From: Ruegeria spongiae
GTDB lineage: Bacteria > Pseudomonadota > Alphaproteobacteria > Rhodobacterales > Rhodobacteraceae
Direction: 5' to 3'
NCBI RefSeq assembly: GCF_023502395.1
Contig: NZ_JAMFMB010000002.1
Location: forward strand, 186,001-250,000
Length of the DNA: 64,000 nt
Shown: positions 1 to 9,041 of the stretch, one piece after another
How the letters are laid out: every line of letters begins with the position of its first letter
How positions within the stretch are numbered: position 1 is the stretch's first letter
Translations under genes and position numbers: made by a program
The notes under the pieces: generated by a model
Told to the model about the DNA's origin: nothing
Databases searched by the model: none
Seen by the model: only the letters and a program-made list of their open reading frames with translations

Positions 1-1
1 A

Positions 2-2449
2 GATCTTCCCAGCAAGGCGCGGGTTGTCATCATCGGGGGGGGCGTGATCGGATGTTCGGTCGCCTATCACCTGACCAAGAAGGGCTGGAGCGATGTTGTG
101 CTGCTGGAACGCAAGCAGCTCACGTCCGGCACCACGTGGCACGCCGCCGGTCTGATCGCGCAGCTGCGCGCCACCGCCAACATGACCAGGCTGGCGAAAT
201 ACAGCCAGGAACTCTATGGCTCGCTTGAGGAGGAAACCGGCGTTGCCACCGGGTTCAAGCGCTGTGGTTCGATCACCGTTGCGCTGACCGAAGAGCGCCG
301 CGAAGAGATCTATCGTCAGGCCGCCATGGCCCGCGCCTTTGGGGTTGAAGTCGAAGAGATTTCCAACGAGCGGGTGCAGGAGCTGTATCCGCATATCAAT
401 CTGGAAGGTGTCAAAGGCGCGGTTTATCTGCCGCTGGACGGGCAGGGCGATCCGGCCAACATCGCGCTGGCATTGGCCAAGGGCGCGCGTCAGCGTGGCG
501 GGGTGGTCAAGGAGCGCATCAAGGTCACCGAGATCGTCAAGCAGGGCCGCAAGGTCACCGGGGTCGATTGGGTCTCGGATGATGGCAAGGATTCGGGCCA
601 TATCGAATGTGACATGGTGGTGAACTGCGCGGGCATGTGGGGTCATGAAGTGGGTCGCATGGCGGGTGTGAACGTACCGCTGCATGCCTGCGAGCATTTC
701 TACATCGTCACCGAGAATATCGATGGCATGACCCGGTTGCCGGTGCTGCGGGTGCCGGACGAATGCGCCTATTACAAGGAAGACGCAGGGAAATTCCTGC
801 TGGGCGCGTTTGAACCCAACGCCAAGCCCTGGGCCATGAACGGCATCCCCGACACGTTCGAATTTGACCAGCTACCCGAGGATTTCGACCATTTCGAGCC
901 GATCCTCGAGGCCGCCTGCAACCGCGTGCCATTGCTGGCTGAGGCTGGGATTCATACGTTTTTCAACGGCCCTGAAAGCTTCACGCCCGACGATGCCTAT
1001 CACCTTGGCCTTGCGCCTGAGATGGACAATGTCTGGGTTGCGGCAGGGTTCAACTCGATCGGTATCCAGTCGGCAGGTGGCGCGGGCATGGCGCTGGCCG
1101 AATGGATGGATAGCGGCGAGAAACCTTTCGATCTGGGCGATGTCGATATCAGCCGGATGCAGCCGTTCCAGGGCAACAAGCAGTATCTGTTCGAGCGTTC
1201 AAAAGAAACGCTGGGCCTGCTGTATGCCGACCACTATCCCTATCGCCAGAAAGCCACCGCGCGTGGCGTGCGCCGGACACCGTTCCATCACCACCTGCTG
1301 GAACAAGGCGCGGTGATGGGTGAGCTGGCGGGTTGGGAACGCGCCAACTGGTTCGCAAATCCGGGACAGGAGCGGGAATACCAGTATAGCTGGAAGCGTC
1401 AGAACTGGTTCGAAAATTCCGCCGCTGAACATCGCGCCATTCGCGAGAATGTGGGCATGTATGACATGTCCACCTTCGGCAAGATCCGCGTCGAGGGGCC
1501 CGATGCCGAGGCTTTCATGAACTATGTCGGCGGTGGGGATTATTCGGGGCCGGTGGGCAAGATCGTCTATACCCAGTTCCTCAACCGCGCTGGCGGGATC
1601 GAGGCGGATGTGACCGTCACGCGGCTGAGCGAGCTGGCCTATCTGGTTGTCACCCCGGCGGCAACGCGGCTGGCTGACCAGACCTGGATGGAACGCCACA
1701 AAGGCGATTTCAACGTGATCATCACCGACGTGACTGCGGGCGAAGGCGTGCTGGCCGTGATGGGCCCGAACGCGCGCGCGCTGCTGCAAAAGGTCTCGCC
1801 CGCCGATTTCTCGAACGCGGTGAACCCGTTTGGCACCGCGCAGGAGATCGAGATCGGCATGGGTCTGGCCCGTGTCCACCGCGTGACTTACGTGGGCGAG
1901 CTGGGCTGGGAGGTCTACGTGGCCTCCGACATGGCTGGACATGTGTTTGAAACCTTGCATGACGCCGGGCAGGATATGGGCCTGAAGCTGTGCGGAATGC
2001 ACATGATGGACAGCGCCCGGATCGAAAAGGGCTTCCGCCATTTCGGCCATGACATCACCTGCGAGGATCACGTGGTTGATGCCGGTTTGGGGTTTGCGGT
2101 CAAAGCAGGCAAGCCCGGCGATTTCATCGGCAAGCAGGCGGTGATCGAGCGCAAGGAGACCGGCCCCAGGAACCGGCTGGTCCAATTCAGGCTGACCGAT
2201 GCCGAGCCGCTCTTGTTCCACAACGAACCCATCCTGCGCGATGGCGAATATGTGGGCTATCTGAGCTCGGGCAATTACGGCCACACGCTGGGGGCCGCCA
2301 TTGGTCTGGGTTATGTGCCCTGCGAAGGTGAAAAGGCGGCGGACGTTCTGGCCTCGACCTACGAGATTGACATCTGCGGCGTGAGGGTAAAGGCCGAAGC
2401 CTCACTCAAACCGATGTACGATCCCAAATCGGAGCGGGTAAAGGTCTGA
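2..2449 (+). CDS. FAD-dependent dimethylglycine/sarcosine dehydrogenase-like protein with GcvT domain, 5' truncated
   Basis: The reading frame is open to the window edge and the FAD-binding GGGVIG loop lies partly upstream of the first possible start (GTG at 44), so the N-terminus is cut by the window. The order is FAD oxidoreductase (DAO) domain over about the first 365 residues, a linker (FAO_M) domain, then folate-binding GcvT and GcvT C-terminal domains. The motif TSGTTWHAAG contains the His that carries covalent FAD in dimethylglycine and sarcosine dehydrogenases. The length of about 815 aa fits that family. It probably demethylates an N-methyl amino acid and passes the one-carbon unit to tetrahydrofolate. 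The exact substrate cannot be read from sequence, since such paralogues are numerous in roseobacters. Confidence 0.88.
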   Translation, partial: DLPSKARVVIIGGGVIGCSVAYHLTKKGWSDVVLLERKQLTSGTTWHAAGLIAQLRATANMTRLAKYSQELYGSLEEETGVATGFKRCGSITVALTEERREEIYRQAAMARAFGVEVEEISNERVQELYPHINLEGVKGAVYLPLDGQGDPANIALALAKGARQRGGVVKERIKVTEIVKQGRKVTGVDWVSDDGKDSGHIECDMVVNCAGMWGHEVGRMAGVNVPLHACEHFYIVTENIDGMTRLPVLRVPDECAYYKEDAGKFLLGAFEPNAKPWAMNGIPDTFEFDQLPEDFDHFEPILEAACNRVPLLAEAGIHTFFNGPESFTPDDAYHLGLAPEMDNVWVAAGFNSIGIQSAGGAGMALAEWMDSGEKPFDLGDVDISRMQPFQGNKQYLFERSKETLGLLYADHYPYRQKATARGVRRTPFHHHLLEQGAVMGELAGWERANWFANPGQEREYQYSWKRQNWFENSAAEHRAIRENVGMYDMSTFGKIRVEGPDAEAFMNYVGGGDYSGPVGKIVYTQFLNRAGGIEADVTVTRLSELAYLVVTPAATRLADQTWMERHKGDFNVIITDVTAGEGVLAVMGPNARALLQKVSPADFSNAVNPFGTAQEIEIGMGLARVHRVTYVGELGWEVYVASDMAGHVFETLHDAGQDMGLKLCGMHMMDSARIEKGFRHFGHDITCEDHVVDAGLGFAVKAGKPGDFIGKQAVIERKETGPRNRLVQFRLTDAEPLLFHNEPILRDGEYVGYLSSGNYGHTLGAAIGLGYVPCEGEKAADVLASTYEIDICGVRVKAEASLKPMYDPKSERVKV

Positions 2450-2613
2450 ATGGTGAAGGTCGGGGCACTGCCCCGGCATCAACAGGGATATTTGGAGCCG
2501 GATGGATGCAGGATCCCTTGTTCATCTGGCCGAAAATATCCCGGAGCGCGAGGCGCCGCCTCGCAATTGCGCGGATGGCGCCAACTGCGCCCCTGGAGGG
2601 CATAACAATACGT

Positions 2614-2764
2614 ATCGCCGCCGATGTGCTGTGGGGGTTTCTGCCGCTTACATGAAGTTCTTGGCGCATATCCCCCGGTTGAGTTCGTTGCCCATCGCAT
2701 CATCTGGTCGGCGCTGTCACTGTATTCGGTGTCTCTGTTCCGTCAGTTGCGCGCTCGGGCCTGA
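2614..2764 (+). pseudogene. Remnant of a RarD/EamA-family transporter gene
   Basis: Three consecutive frames give pieces of one RarD N-terminus: VLWGFLPL (frame ending in a stop near 2652), then YMKFLAHIP, then EFVAHRIIWSAL from 2681 running to a TGA at 2762-2764. Together they follow the family pattern of WG-LP-Y-K-L-H-P-E-AHR-WS. Only about the first 50 residues are left, with two frameshifts, and the tail overlaps the convergent SGNH hydrolase gene. The identification is from motif memory only. Confidence 0.6.
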
Positions 2765-3417
2765 TCCCGGATGATCTGCACAATCTGATTGGCCCAGAGG
2801 TCATAAAGCCGAGAGCTGGGGTGATAGCCGTCGGGCGCTGCCATCCCCGGTTCATCCGGCAGTTCTGTTGACAGGTGGTGCGCCTGCGGAAATCCCTCTG
2901 CGACCCTCTGCAACCCCGCATCCAGTCGGGCCGCCTGTTGGCCCAGCACCCAGGCGAGGGGTTGCGGCAGGGCGGGGAGCCGCTCCATTTGCGGAACGCC
3001 CGACACCACGACGCAGCGCGCCTGCAACGGGCCGGTCAGATGCGCCAGAAGCGCGTGCTGCTGCGCCGTAAATTTCCCGCAGCTGCGCCCGCGCGTGACG
3101 TCATTGACACCCAGAGCCGTGACAGCCACGTCGAACCGGTCCTCGAGCCGGAGCAGGCGGTCCAGGGCGTCGCGCGTGGTGTGGCCGGTGGTGGCCTCCA
3201 GACGCCAGTCGACGGTGAAATCATGCGCAAGCCCTGCGACGATCCGCCCTGACAGCGCCTGATCCTGTGTCGCCACGCCCACCCCTGCAGCCGAGCTGTC
3301 GCCGGCAATCAGCACCCGCAGCAGCGGGCCGGACCCGGCGCGTCCCGCGCGCGGGCCTTGCGGTTCCGGCAACAATTGCGCCTTGCGCCGCACCATGAGC
3401 CCCTGCCCAAGAAGCAC
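2743..3417 (-). CDS. SGNH/GDSL-type esterase or hydrolase
   Basis: This 224-aa protein carries the SGNH hydrolase blocks: AGDSSAAG (block I with the nucleophile Ser), GVND (block III Asn) and DGYHPS near the C-terminus (block V Asp and His). Family members hydrolyse esters, often acyl or acetyl groups on lipids or sugars, and the substrate here is unknown. The N-terminus lacks an obvious cleavable signal peptide. The gene lies just downstream of the NTF2-like gene on the same strand with a short gap, so the two may be co-transcribed. Confidence 0.8.
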   Translation of the reverse strand: MLLGQGLMVRRKAQLLPEPQGPRAGRAGSGPLLRVLIAGDSSAAGVGVATQDQALSGRIVAGLAHDFTVDWRLEATTGHTTRDALDRLLRLEDRFDVAVTALGVNDVTRGRSCGKFTAQQHALLAHLTGPLQARCVVVSGVPQMERLPALPQPLAWVLGQQAARLDAGLQRVAEGFPQAHHLSTELPDEPGMAAPDGYHPSSRLYDLWANQIVQIIRDQARARN

Positions 3418-3455
3418 GGGCAGCAGCGGCAGACGCAGTATCTGATCTGGCGCGA

Positions 3456-3866
3456 TCAGGACAGCGCCTCGCGGAATTTCAGGAACCGCGCGTCTGTGCT
3501 CACCCGGGCATTCATCGCCTCGCGCAGGGCACCGATGGTCTTGTAGGGGCGCATGACCACCTCAAACTCCTGCACAAGCCCATCATCGTTCAACGTGATG
3601 AGGTCGACGCCGATCGCGTCCATTTCTCCGACTTTGCACTGGAACTCCAGCGCCCAGTCTTTGCCCTCGCCCATGATGCGGCGGTACCGAAAGTCGGAAA
3701 ATATCTGGCCGACATGCCCCAGTATTGCCGCCACAGGCGCGCGACCGGTCCAGATCTTGTAGTAGGTCGGCGGCTGAAAGCGAACATCTTCGGCAAGTAC
3801 TTCGGCAATCAGGGTATCGTCGCCCTTGGCGATGATCTCCTGCATTCTGGTGATGGTTGGGTGCAT
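3456..3866 (-). CDS. NTF2-like (SnoaL-type) fold protein
   Basis: This 136-aa protein has the SnoaL/NTF2-like pattern: an N-terminal helix, a segment with FQPPTYYKIWTGR, then a strand-rich second half (WALEFQ, GVDLITLNDDGLVQEFEVVMRP). Such proteins form small cone-shaped dimers acting as isomerases, hydratases or ligand binders, and no specific activity can be assigned. The ATG at 3866 is preferred to longer in-frame starts because GAGGAA stands just upstream and because the longer frame runs antisense through the pseudouridine synthase gene. Confidence 0.75.
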   Translation of the reverse strand: MHPTITRMQEIIAKGDDTLIAEVLAEDVRFQPPTYYKIWTGRAPVAAILGHVGQIFSDFRYRRIMGEGKDWALEFQCKVGEMDAIGVDLITLNDDGLVQEFEVVMRPYKTIGALREAMNARVSTDARFLKFREALS

Positions 3867-3962
3867 GATCTTTCCTCTCTGTTGCTGCAAAAATCGCGGA
3901 TGCGGTCTTGATGGGCAAGCACGACGTTGCGTGAGGGTTGGGGCTGCGATAGGCAGGCCCGC

Positions 3963-4610
3963 ATGTCCGAGAGCTATGATCCTCCGCAAACCCCGCTTGA
4001 TGTGCTGCACGAAGACGCGCAACTGATTGTCGTCAACAAACCACCCGGCCTGCTTTCGGTGCCGGGCAAGGGCGCGCATCTGGCCGATTGCCTGCTGACG
4101 CGGGTGCAGGCGGCATTTCCGCAGGCGCTGCTGGTGCATCGGCTCGACCGGGACACCTCGGGGGTCATGGTTTTTGCCCAGACCCCCCATGCGCAGCGTC
4201 ATCTGGGCCTGCAATTCGAGAAGCGGCAGACGCGCAAGACCTATGTGGCGCGGGTCTGGGGCGTGGTGCAACCCAAGACCGGCACTGTGGATCTGCCGCT
4301 GATCGTCGACTGGCCCAACCGCCCGAAACAGATGGTCTGTCACGAGACCGGAAAACCCGCCGTGACCGACTGGCGCGTGCTGCGTCATGACGGTGAAACT
4401 ACGCGCCTGCGGCTGATGCCCAAAACCGGGCGCTCGCACCAGCTTAGGGTGCATATGCAGGCGCTGGGCCACCCGATACTGGGCGATCCGTTCTACGCCA
4501 CGGGCGCGGCGCGCGAGCATGGGCGGCTGATGCTGCATTCCGAAGAGTTGCGCCTGAAGAACCCCGAAGGCGGCGTGTCGATGAAGTTCCGCGCCAAGCC
4601 GGATTTCTGA
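3963..4610 (+). CDS. RluA-family RNA pseudouridine synthase
   Basis: This 215-aa enzyme isomerises specific uridines in rRNA or tRNA to pseudouridine. The catalytic motif HRLDRDTSGVMV with the invariant Asp is present, as are the family segments VVNKPPGLLSVPGKG at the N-terminus and LMPKTGRSHQLRVHM in the second half. No S4 domain precedes the catalytic domain, so it is of the short RluA type. The start at 3963 (MSESYD) is chosen over upstream in-frame codons because the family homology begins soon after it. Which RNA position it modifies is not predictable here. Confidence 0.88.
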   Translation: MSESYDPPQTPLDVLHEDAQLIVVNKPPGLLSVPGKGAHLADCLLTRVQAAFPQALLVHRLDRDTSGVMVFAQTPHAQRHLGLQFEKRQTRKTYVARVWGVVQPKTGTVDLPLIVDWPNRPKQMVCHETGKPAVTDWRVLRHDGETTRLRLMPKTGRSHQLRVHMQALGHPILGDPFYATGAAREHGRLMLHSEELRLKNPEGGVSMKFRAKPDF

Positions 4611-4611
4611 A

Positions 4612-4884
4612 CGCTGTTTCTGTTCCCAGCTTTCGCGCGCAGCCAGAACCGTCTCACGCCGTTTCGATGCCCTGTGGACCAGCGGCGTGTCGTGTTCAAC
4701 AAATTCCGCCCCCAATTCCGTCAGATCATAATGCACTTCGATCGGGGGCCGGGGATGACGGTGCGGGTCAGAGAGCCATCGCGCCCCAACGCGCACTGGT
4801 CCCGGTCAGCACGCGCCGGGTGATATCGCCCACGCCGCGCTTGATCTCGGAAAACCGCAAGGCCCCCCATGGACCTCGTACTGC
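4612..4884 (-). pseudogene. Remnant of an HxlR-family transcriptional regulator
   Basis: Read leftward, the three frames in turn give LRFSEIKRGVGDITRRVLT, then ALGRDGSLTRTVIP, then PPIEVHYDLTELGAEF. These are the consecutive recognition-helix and wing segments of an HxlR winged-helix regulator. Two frameshifts and missing N- and C-terminal parts make it non-functional. It fills the gap between the pseudouridine synthase and the aldehyde dehydrogenase. A long open frame through this area on the minus strand is an accident of the frameshifted remnant joining antisense sequence. Confidence 0.65.
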
Positions 4885-4898
4885 AATCCGTGTCAGCG

Positions 4899-6338
4899 CT
4901 ACTCAGCCGTCCAGCCGCTGACCGCCTTGACCTCCAGGAAATCCTCGATCCCGTAAACGCCGCCCTCGCGGCCGTTGCCGGACATCTTCATGCCGCCAAA
5001 GGGTGAGCCCGCCGCGCGGGACTGGCCATTCATCTCGACCATGCCTGAACGCAGCTGACGTGCCATCCGGTTGGCCCGTGCTGGATCGGTGGTCTGCACA
5101 TAGTTGGTCAGGCCGTAAGGGGTGTCATTTGCGATCGCGACTGCCTCTTCTTCGGTGTCGAAGGGGATCATGGTCAGGACCGGGCCAAATATCTCTTCTC
5201 GGGCGATGGTCATCTGGTTGTTGGCATCGGCGAACACGGTGGGCTTGACGTAATACCCCTTGTTGAACCCGTCGGGCCGCCCGGTGCCGCCCGCAACCAT
5301 GCGGGCGCCCTCGTCGATACCGGTCTGGATCAGATCCTGGATCTTGCTCCATTGCAGCTGATTGACCACGGGGCCGATATGGCGTCCGTCGTCCTGCGCG
5401 CTGCCGACGGTGACCTTTGCCGCCACTTTGACCGCGGTTTCGACCGCCCTGTCATAGACCCCGCGCTGGACCAGCATCCGGCTTGGCGCGTTGCAGCTTT
5501 GACCGGTGTTGTTCATCATGTGCAGCACGCCGCGTTTCACGGCCTTTTCATCGGCATCGTCGAAGACCAGGTTCGCACCTTTGCCGCCCAGTTCCAGGTG
5601 CACTTTCTTGAGTGTATCCGCCGCGTTTTTCGAGATAGCCGCACCAGCTCGCGCCGATCCGGTAAACGACACCATATCCACATCCGGATGCCCCGAGAGT
5701 TGCGTCCCAACTCCGGGCCCGTCGCCGTTCACCAGATTGAACACACCGGGGGGGAACCCGGCCTCGTCCATCATCTCGGCAAAAATCATCGCATTGAGCG
5801 GGCTTTCTTCCGAGGGTTTCAGCACCATGGTGCACCCCGCAACCGCTGCGGCGCCAACCTTGAGCGTCACCTGGTTCATCGGCCAGTTCCAGGGCGTGAT
5901 CAGGGCCGCGACGCCCACCGCTTCGTGGATGATCCGGTCATTGGGCGCGTGATCGCCCAGCGGATGATCGAATTGAAACGCCTTGGCTGCGTGCAGGAAA
6001 TTCTTCAGATGCCAGATGCCCGCGCCGACTTGCTGCGTGCGGGACATGTCAATCGGCGCGCCCATCTCCAGCGACATGGCCTGCGCCAGATCTTCGCTGC
6101 GGCTCTGGTAGATTTCGACCAGTTTTTCCACCAGGGCAATCCGTTCGGCCGGGGGCGTGGCCATCCAGCCGGGAAGCGCTGCCTTGGCCGCGGCCACCGC
6201 CGCATCCGTGTCTGCCAGGGTGCCCAGCGAAATCACCGCGCAGGGCTCCTCGGTCGAGGGATTGACAACAAGATGATCCTGGGGCCGGGCCGGGGTCACC
6301 CAGCCGCCGTTGATATAGAAATCGCGTTTTTCGATCAT
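4899..6338 (-). CDS. NAD(P)+-dependent aldehyde dehydrogenase
   Basis: This 479-aa protein is of the usual length for the ALDH superfamily and oxidises an aldehyde to the carboxylic acid. Key features are PWNWPMNQ in the cofactor fold, FTGSARAG, the general base Glu in LELGGK (about E249) and the catalytic Cys in NTGQSCNAPSR (about C282). The ATG at 6338 is chosen because GGAG lies just upstream and the family homology (RDFYINGGWV) begins directly. No partner genes identify the substrate. The HxlR remnant directly downstream may once have regulated it. Confidence 0.88.
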   Translation of the reverse strand: MIEKRDFYINGGWVTPARPQDHLVVNPSTEEPCAVISLGTLADTDAAVAAAKAALPGWMATPPAERIALVEKLVEIYQSRSEDLAQAMSLEMGAPIDMSRTQQVGAGIWHLKNFLHAAKAFQFDHPLGDHAPNDRIIHEAVGVAALITPWNWPMNQVTLKVGAAAVAGCTMVLKPSEESPLNAMIFAEMMDEAGFPPGVFNLVNGDGPGVGTQLSGHPDVDMVSFTGSARAGAAISKNAADTLKKVHLELGGKGANLVFDDADEKAVKRGVLHMMNNTGQSCNAPSRMLVQRGVYDRAVETAVKVAAKVTVGSAQDDGRHIGPVVNQLQWSKIQDLIQTGIDEGARMVAGGTGRPDGFNKGYYVKPTVFADANNQMTIAREEIFGPVLTMIPFDTEEEAVAIANDTPYGLTNYVQTTDPARANRMARQLRSGMVEMNGQSRAAGSPFGGMKMSGNGREGGVYGIEDFLEVKAVSGWTAE

Positions 6339-6494
6339 GGGCTCTCTCCTCGAAGTAAAATTCGACCAATCGGTCGGATTTTGGTCACTCTTGCATTGCG
6401 TTTTCGATTCCACAAGCCGGGGGATGCAACGAAGCCGTCAAAGTTCTAGTCTCGCGGACATATTGAGTCGTTTCAAAATCAGAGGAGACCGACC

Positions 6495-7145
6495 ATGGGG
6501 TTGCGCATCAACGATACTGTTCCGAATTTCACCGCCGAGACCGACCAGGGCACCGTCAAGTTCCATGACTGGATCGGCGACAGCTGGGCGATCCTGTTCT
6601 CGCATCCCAAGGATTTCACGCCGGTCTGCACCACAGAGTTTTCCGCCGTGGCCCAATTGACCGATGAATGGGCCAGCCGCAACACCAAGGTGATGGGCGT
6701 ATCCGTCGACGGGGTCGAGGACCACAAGAAATGGAAGCAGGACATCGAAAGCTATGGCGGGGCAAACCCGGGTTTTCCGATCATTGCCGATGACGGTCTG
6801 GCTGTATCCAAAGCCTTCGACATGCTGCCCGCCGAGGCTTATCTGCCCGATGGCCGCACGCCCGCTGACAGCGCCACGGTGCGGTCGGTCTTCATCATCG
6901 GGCCGGACAAGCAGCTGAAACTGTCGATGACCTATCCGATGACCGTGGGTCGGAACTTTGCCGAGATTCTGCGCGCGCTGGACGGGTTGCAGATGACCGC
7001 CAAGGGGGTGGCCACCCCGGCCAACTGGGTGCCGGGCGAAGATGTCATCATCCCGCCAGCGGTCAGCAATGACGAGGCCAAAGAGAAGTTCGGCGAGTTC
7101 GAAACGATCTTCCCGTACCTGCGCAAGACCAAGGCGCCGCAATAA
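6495..7145 (+). CDS. Peroxiredoxin, 1-Cys (Prx6-type)
   Basis: This 216-aa thiol peroxidase reduces hydrogen peroxide and organic hydroperoxides in the cytoplasm. The active-site motif SHPKDFTPVCTTEF places the peroxidatic Cys at residue 45, and the long C-terminal extension (ending FPYLRKTKAPQ) is typical of the Prx6/AhpC-TSA 1-Cys group. A ribosome binding site GAGGAG lies just upstream of the start. It stands alone, divergent from the aldehyde dehydrogenase gene. Confidence 0.93.
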   Translation: MGLRINDTVPNFTAETDQGTVKFHDWIGDSWAILFSHPKDFTPVCTTEFSAVAQLTDEWASRNTKVMGVSVDGVEDHKKWKQDIESYGGANPGFPIIADDGLAVSKAFDMLPAEAYLPDGRTPADSATVRSVFIIGPDKQLKLSMTYPMTVGRNFAEILRALDGLQMTAKGVATPANWVPGEDVIIPPAVSNDEAKEKFGEFETIFPYLRKTKAPQ

Positions 7146-7152
7146 GGCGTCC

Positions 7153-7183
7153 GGGCAGGGGGGGTGCCTGCCCCCCTTGTTCT
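7153..7183. terminator. GC-rich hairpin between convergent genes
   Basis: GGGCAGG pairs with CCTGCCC, with further G-run/C-run pairing inside, followed by TTGTTCT. It sits between the convergent peroxiredoxin and NAD(P)-binding protein genes and may serve both strands. Confidence 0.6.
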
Positions 7184-7193
7184 CTGCGGCGCG

Positions 7194-7847
7194 TCAGAAT
7201 GATGCGAGTTCATCACTCGCGTGGATGGTGACACCCGTGCCTTTTTGCAATGCGATTGCAGACATCGCCTTGGCAACCTGCTCGGCGCGGATAGGGCGAA
7301 ATTTGCGCAGCGGCCCGATCATCAAGAAATCGAACAGCGGCAAGATGCGCCCGCCCCATTCCTCGGCCAGACGACTTTCGTCACGCTTGCCCAGCAGCAG
7401 CGAGGGCCGCAGAATGTCCAGCGTTTCGAAACCGATCGCTTGCAGGTCCCGCTCGATTTCGCCCTTGACGTGCAGGTAATAACTCGGCGATCCCAACCTT
7501 GCGCCATGCGATGAAATCAGGACGAAATTCTTTGCTCCGTTCTGATGCGCGATCTCTGCCAAGCGGATGACGTAATCATGATCGATCTTGCGAAAACTCT
7601 CGCGCCCGCCAGCGTTCTTTTGCGTGGTCCCGATGCAGCAAAATACGGTATCGGCAACGATCCTGGCCGCGATATCTTCCACTGTGTCGGCCCCTCCCAT
7701 CACCTCGGTCACTTTTTCTGACCCGGTATCAAGGCTTCGACGGGTCACGGCAATAACGCGATCCCAGTGATTTTCCGCGATCAATCGCTCCAGGACATGC
7801 CGGCCGACAAGACCGGTTCCGCCCAGGATCAGAGCTATGTTGGGCAT
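7194..7847 (-). CDS. NAD(P)H-binding protein of the atypical SDR family
   Basis: This 217-aa protein begins with a Rossmann nucleotide-binding loop (ALILGGTGLVGRHVLERLI). It contains the IGTT and FVLISSHGA segments seen in HTATIP2-like/NmrA-like atypical short-chain dehydrogenases. Typical roles are redox sensing or oxidoreductase activity, and the substrate is unknown. The ATG at 7847 fits the conserved N-terminus, while the longer frame adds 19 residues without homology. Confidence 0.78.
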   Translation of the reverse strand: MPNIALILGGTGLVGRHVLERLIAENHWDRVIAVTRRSLDTGSEKVTEVMGGADTVEDIAARIVADTVFCCIGTTQKNAGGRESFRKIDHDYVIRLAEIAHQNGAKNFVLISSHGARLGSPSYYLHVKGEIERDLQAIGFETLDILRPSLLLGKRDESRLAEEWGGRILPLFDFLMIGPLRKFRPIRAEQVAKAMSAIALQKGTGVTIHASDELASF

Positions 7848-8011
7848 GGCAACCTCATATTTGTTTGCGTGGCAAGCTATGCTTGAGTGACCAGAGGAGG
7901 CCAAGCCGGAATATCTCGTTGGAAGTGCGATTTATTACAGGCGGCGAGGTTTTTTGCCAGCGCTGATGCCTGTGGCATCGGAGTATTTCTCGAGCACACG
8001 GTTGGCGGTGT

Positions 8012-8743
8012 TCAGCCGGATCGCACAACGGGCCGTTGCGGATGCAGGTGCAGTTTTGCGCGATAGACGGCACGCTTGATTTCGCGGGCGAATTTTTCGC
8101 CTGTCGGGACCGATTTCTGGATTGTCGATCCGCCGATCTGCGCGGCGACCTCCTGATTTCCGGTTCCCATCAGCGCATGAACCGGCTGCCCGGTGATCCA
8201 ATGCATCTGCAGGAAGGTATCGACGGGGCGGTCGATCTCGTTTGTGGCGTCCAGCAGCCGTTTGGCGGCGTTGAGGCCGACATATTGGCACTGGCACTGC
8301 AGGGCGATCACCTTGGGCAGGATCAGGCGCAGCCCGTCGCGTTCGACCAGCGTCCGGGCGGGCACTTCGCGTTGTTTGACCGGCAGGCGGATATAGTGAT
8401 CAGGCGTTGCGGCCTCGGTAAGCATCTCCAGCGCCGTGGCGAATCGCTTGGGGTCGATCTGCAGGTCGTCTTCGACGGTGATGGCCCCGTCGATCCCCTC
8501 ATCGACCATCTTCCGCCAGATGCGCCGATGGCTTTCGAAGACGCCAATCTCGGTCGGCAGCAGCGCAAACGGATACTGGGGTCGGTGCAGGTTGCCCGGA
8601 TACGGCGTCACATGGGCGATCTGTGCGGCATCGCGACCATTGACCGCTTCGATCCATTCCGCGTGGGGCAATTGGTCGCGCAGCCGCTCTGCGTTGGGCC
8701 GACGCGCCGTGCTGGACGACATATGGATGATGAAACTGCGCAT
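8012..8743 (-). CDS. Glycosyltransferase family 25 (LPS-type) protein
   Basis: This 243-aa protein shows the GT25 pattern: FIIHMSSSTARRPNAER at the N-terminus, LPTEIGVFESHRRIW around residue 65, and ITVEDDLQI with the acidic metal-binding EDD at about 91-93. GT25 enzymes transfer sugars onto lipopolysaccharide or similar surface glycans using nucleotide sugars. It is not in a recognisable polysaccharide cluster. Confidence 0.82.
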   Translation of the reverse strand: MRSFIIHMSSSTARRPNAERLRDQLPHAEWIEAVNGRDAAQIAHVTPYPGNLHRPQYPFALLPTEIGVFESHRRIWRKMVDEGIDGAITVEDDLQIDPKRFATALEMLTEAATPDHYIRLPVKQREVPARTLVERDGLRLILPKVIALQCQCQYVGLNAAKRLLDATNEIDRPVDTFLQMHWITGQPVHALMGTGNQEVAAQIGGSTIQKSVPTGEKFAREIKRAVYRAKLHLHPQRPVVRSG

Positions 8744-8971
8744 GCCTGACCGCTTTCCGGAACACAGCGTTTGCGCCGAACCGGCCTGATCCGGGCTGCG
8801 CAGCTTTGGTCCGGGGGACCTCGATTATTCTGTGCATCCGGTATAGGCAGAACCGGCACGGCGCGCAATTCCCGGCCCGCATGCCTGATCCGGAAGAGGT
8901 TGTTTTTCGCCGTTTACGGGAATTGTTCCAAAATGAGATCGACACATGGCGGTCCGGATGCAACATTGTGA

Positions 8972-8989
8972 GAGAGAACTTGTTCTCTC
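8972..8989. promoter_or_regulatory. Perfect 8-bp inverted repeat upstream of the lipoprotein gene
   Basis: GAGAGAAC-TT-GTTCTCTC lies about 52 bp upstream of the lipoprotein start codon. This is a typical place and size for a dimeric repressor or activator site. The binding protein is unknown. Confidence 0.4.
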
Positions 8990-9041
8990 CCGGTGCCGAG
9001 TCATCGGGGCCTTCACTATTGATAATCAAGAGGATTCACAG

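Noticed and set aside
3456-4796. A 446-codon open frame on the minus strand spanning the NTF2-like gene and beyond
   Set aside because: Only the last 136 codons look like a protein. The rest is antisense to the pseudouridine synthase gene and the frame start lies in the frameshifted HxlR remnant.
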